In this document: positions 7,423 through 8,328 of the stretch, in pieces
Layout: each line of letters opens with the position of its first letter
Numbering within the stretch: position 1 is the stretch's first letter
NCBI RefSeq assembly: GCF_934202235.1
Contig: NZ_CAKPXS010000058.1
Span: 1 to 8,328 of the forward strand
Direction: 5' to 3'
Length of the DNA: 8,328 bases
DNA from: an uncultured Limosilactobacillus sp.
GTDB taxonomy: Bacteria; Bacillota; Bacilli; Lactobacillales; Lactobacillaceae
Program-made: the position numbers and the translations under genes
The notes under the pieces: generated by a model
Database searches by the model: none
What the model was told of the DNA's origin: nothing
The model's input: only the letters and a program-made list of their open reading frames with translations

Positions 7423-7454
7423 AAGAAGCGGGTCCCGGTAAGGACCCGCTTCTT
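7423..7454 (+). other. Stable hairpin between pyc and birA, weak or non-canonical terminator
   Basis: A perfect 13-bp stem, AAGAAGCGGGTCC (7423-7435) with GGACCCGCTTCTT (7442-7454), has a 6-nt loop and starts 18 nt after the pyc stop codon. On the plus strand only TTCTTC follows the GC core and then CAGTC, so the U-tract needed for efficient termination is poor. On the minus strand the same stem is followed by a better T-run. It may be a leaky terminator, an RNA-stabilising 3' end for pyc mRNA, or a processing site that sets different levels of pyc and birA mRNA. Confidence 0.7.
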
Positions 7455-7468
7455 CAGTCAAACTTTTG

Positions 7469-7474
7469 AGGAGG
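7469..7474 (+). promoter_or_regulatory. Ribosome binding site of birA
   Basis: AGGAGG lies 8 nt before the ATG at 7483. This supports that ATG over the TTG one codon earlier (7480) and over the out-of-frame ATG at 7476. Confidence 0.85.
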
Positions 7475-7482
7475 GATGATTG

Positions 7483-8241
7483 ATGGTCCGGTTTGCCCGG
7501 TTAACCAAACGAGGAATTGTTGTTGAGTGGCGAAAAACGGTCACGTCGACCAATACCGTGATGCAGCAGGAGTTAGCAAAGACCCAGTCAACAAGCCCAA
7601 GCGTGCTGGTCGCCGAACGGCAAACGGCGGGTCATGGAAAACTGCAACGGTCCTTTTTTTCCCCGGCAGGTAGTGGTATTTATGTGACGATCGGCCTTCC
7701 ACTGTCATTTTTGGCACCCGGCTGGCAACCACAACGCTTGACCATTTGTGCAGCCGTGGCTGCTTTTCAGGCTGTCCGACCGTTGGTTGACGATCAGTTG
7801 ACGATTAAGTGGGTTAATGACTTGTACCGCGGGAATAAGAAGGCGGCGGGGATGTTGGCAGAAACAGCGCTAGACCGGGATAACAAGTTACGGGGAGTGG
7901 TGGTTGGCTGGGGAATCAACATCAACCAGTCAGCTGACTGGCCGCCAGCGTTACAAGAAGTCGCGGGAACAATCGTTGATCACCCGCTGACGGCGACAGA
8001 ACGTGATGACTTGGTCGACGTGCTGGTCGATCGGTTCTTGAACCTCTTGCGTGTTCCCTGGTCAGCAGTACTGATGGTCTACCGTGATCACCAGTACTTA
8101 GCTGGTAAGTCATTAACGGTTCAGTCTGGAAACAGCTTGGTGGCCGGTTGTTTTGAACGAATCGAAGATGACGGGCGGCTAAGTATTCAGACTGCCGGAG
8201 GATGCCGAAGTTTTGCGTCCGGGACGGTTCGTTTACAATAA
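7483..8241 (+). CDS. birA: Biotin-[acetyl-CoA/pyruvate carboxylase] ligase, monofunctional type
   Basis: This 252-residue ligase activates biotin as biotinyl-5'-AMP and joins it to the target lysine of biotin-carrier domains. Its nearest substrate is Pyc, encoded immediately upstream. Visible motifs are TSTNTVM (about 21-27); the biotin/adenylate loop GHGKLQR (50-56) followed by SFFSPAGSGIY; KWVND (109-113) with KKAAGMLAE (119-127); GWGININ (142-148); and a small C-terminal SH3-like region (about 205-252). The catalytic core begins almost at residue 1, so there is no N-terminal helix-turn-helix. This is a group I enzyme that should not act as a transcriptional repressor. The loop departs from the usual GRGRRGR: arginines become H51 and K53, and the last glycine becomes Q55. 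The start has a strong AGGAGG. No promoter is visible in the 78-nt gap after pyc, so birA is probably co-transcribed with pyc by reading through the intervening hairpin. Confidence 0.93.
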   Translation: MVRFARLTKRGIVVEWRKTVTSTNTVMQQELAKTQSTSPSVLVAERQTAGHGKLQRSFFSPAGSGIYVTIGLPLSFLAPGWQPQRLTICAAVAAFQAVRPLVDDQLTIKWVNDLYRGNKKAAGMLAETALDRDNKLRGVVVGWGININQSADWPPALQEVAGTIVDHPLTATERDDLVDVLVDRFLNLLRVPWSAVLMVYRDHQYLAGKSLTVQSGNSLVAGCFERIEDDGRLSIQTAGGCRSFASGTVRLQ

Positions 8242-8253
8242 CAGGCAAAATAA

Positions 8254-8280
8254 GGCTCTTTGTCAAATCCTGTTGATGGG
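8254..8280. mobile_element. Possible terminal inverted repeat of an ISL3-family insertion sequence
   Basis: The sequence starting GGCTCTTTGTCAAATC at 8254 strongly resembles, from memory, the terminal repeats of ISL3-family elements of lactobacilli and streptococci, which begin GGCTCTTTGTCAA. It begins 12 nt after the birA stop codon and points rightwards, so an element would continue beyond the window. No transposase is visible in the 48 bases left, and the other end and the expected 8-bp target duplication (here it would be 8246-8253) cannot be checked. It could be a full element, a solo end or a small non-autonomous copy. Confidence 0.4.
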
Positions 8281-8281
8281 T

Positions 8282-8315
8282 AAGAATCAGGCTTAAGCGG
8301 CCTGGTTCTTTTTTT
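8282..8315 (+). terminator. Intrinsic terminator downstream of birA
   Basis: The stem AAGAATCAGGC (8282-8292) pairs with GCCTGGTTCTT (8300-8310): 11 bp with one G-U pair, a 7-nt loop, and seven T at 8309-8315. It would end the pyc-birA transcript. If the ISL3-like end at 8254 is real, this terminator lies just inside the element and shields it from, or was supplied to, the birA operon. Confidence 0.85.
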
Positions 8316-8328
8316 GTGCCATTTGGCG

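Noticed and set aside
8318..8327. Small GCCA/TGGC inverted repeat at the window edge
   Set aside because: Four base pairs with a 2-nt loop is too short to support a function, and the sequence is cut off by the window end.

Overview
The window looks like an ordinary chromosomal housekeeping stretch from a low-GC Gram-positive bacterium, most likely a lactic acid bacterium of the family Lactobacillaceae. The genus Limosilactobacillus is a good guess but is inferred, not proven. The grounds are strong AGGAGG-type ribosome binding sites, sigma-A type promoters, a Firmicute-type fused MprF, a tRNA gene without encoded CCA, frequent CGG arginine codons with an intermediate base composition, and a Gram-positive single-chain pyruvate carboxylase.

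Layout: mprF lies on the minus strand (92-2647) and encodes the two-domain lysyl-phosphatidylglycerol synthase/flippase that makes the membrane less negative. Back to back with it on the plus strand are a textbook promoter (2730-2758), a single tRNA-Asp(GTC) gene (2776-2850) and its hairpin terminator. An RluA-family pseudouridine synthase (2913-3788) follows and ends in a strong terminator. Next comes pyc, pyruvate carboxylase (GTG start at 3970, to 7404), behind an extended -10 promoter whose upstream side carries a 22-bp near-perfect palindrome. Then, after a 13-bp hairpin with no proper U-tract, comes birA (7483-8241), a short biotin-protein ligase without a DNA-binding domain. The window closes with a terminator hairpin and a sequence resembling the terminal inverted repeat of an ISL3-family insertion sequence.

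The clearest functional link is pyc-birA: BirA attaches biotin to the lysine of the EAMKMET motif at the C-terminus of Pyc, and Pyc then makes oxaloacetate from pyruvate and bicarbonate. The pyc promoter palindrome probably marks a repressor site, but the regulator is not in this window. BirA itself lacks the helix-turn-helix that makes some BirA proteins repressors.

No new multi-gene system is visible. The points worth a second look are the pyc operator-like palindrome, loss of both tyrosines that stack on cyclic di-AMP in Listeria pyruvate carboxylase, the unusual biotin-binding loop of BirA, the hairpin between pyc and birA, and the possible insertion-sequence end just behind birA.
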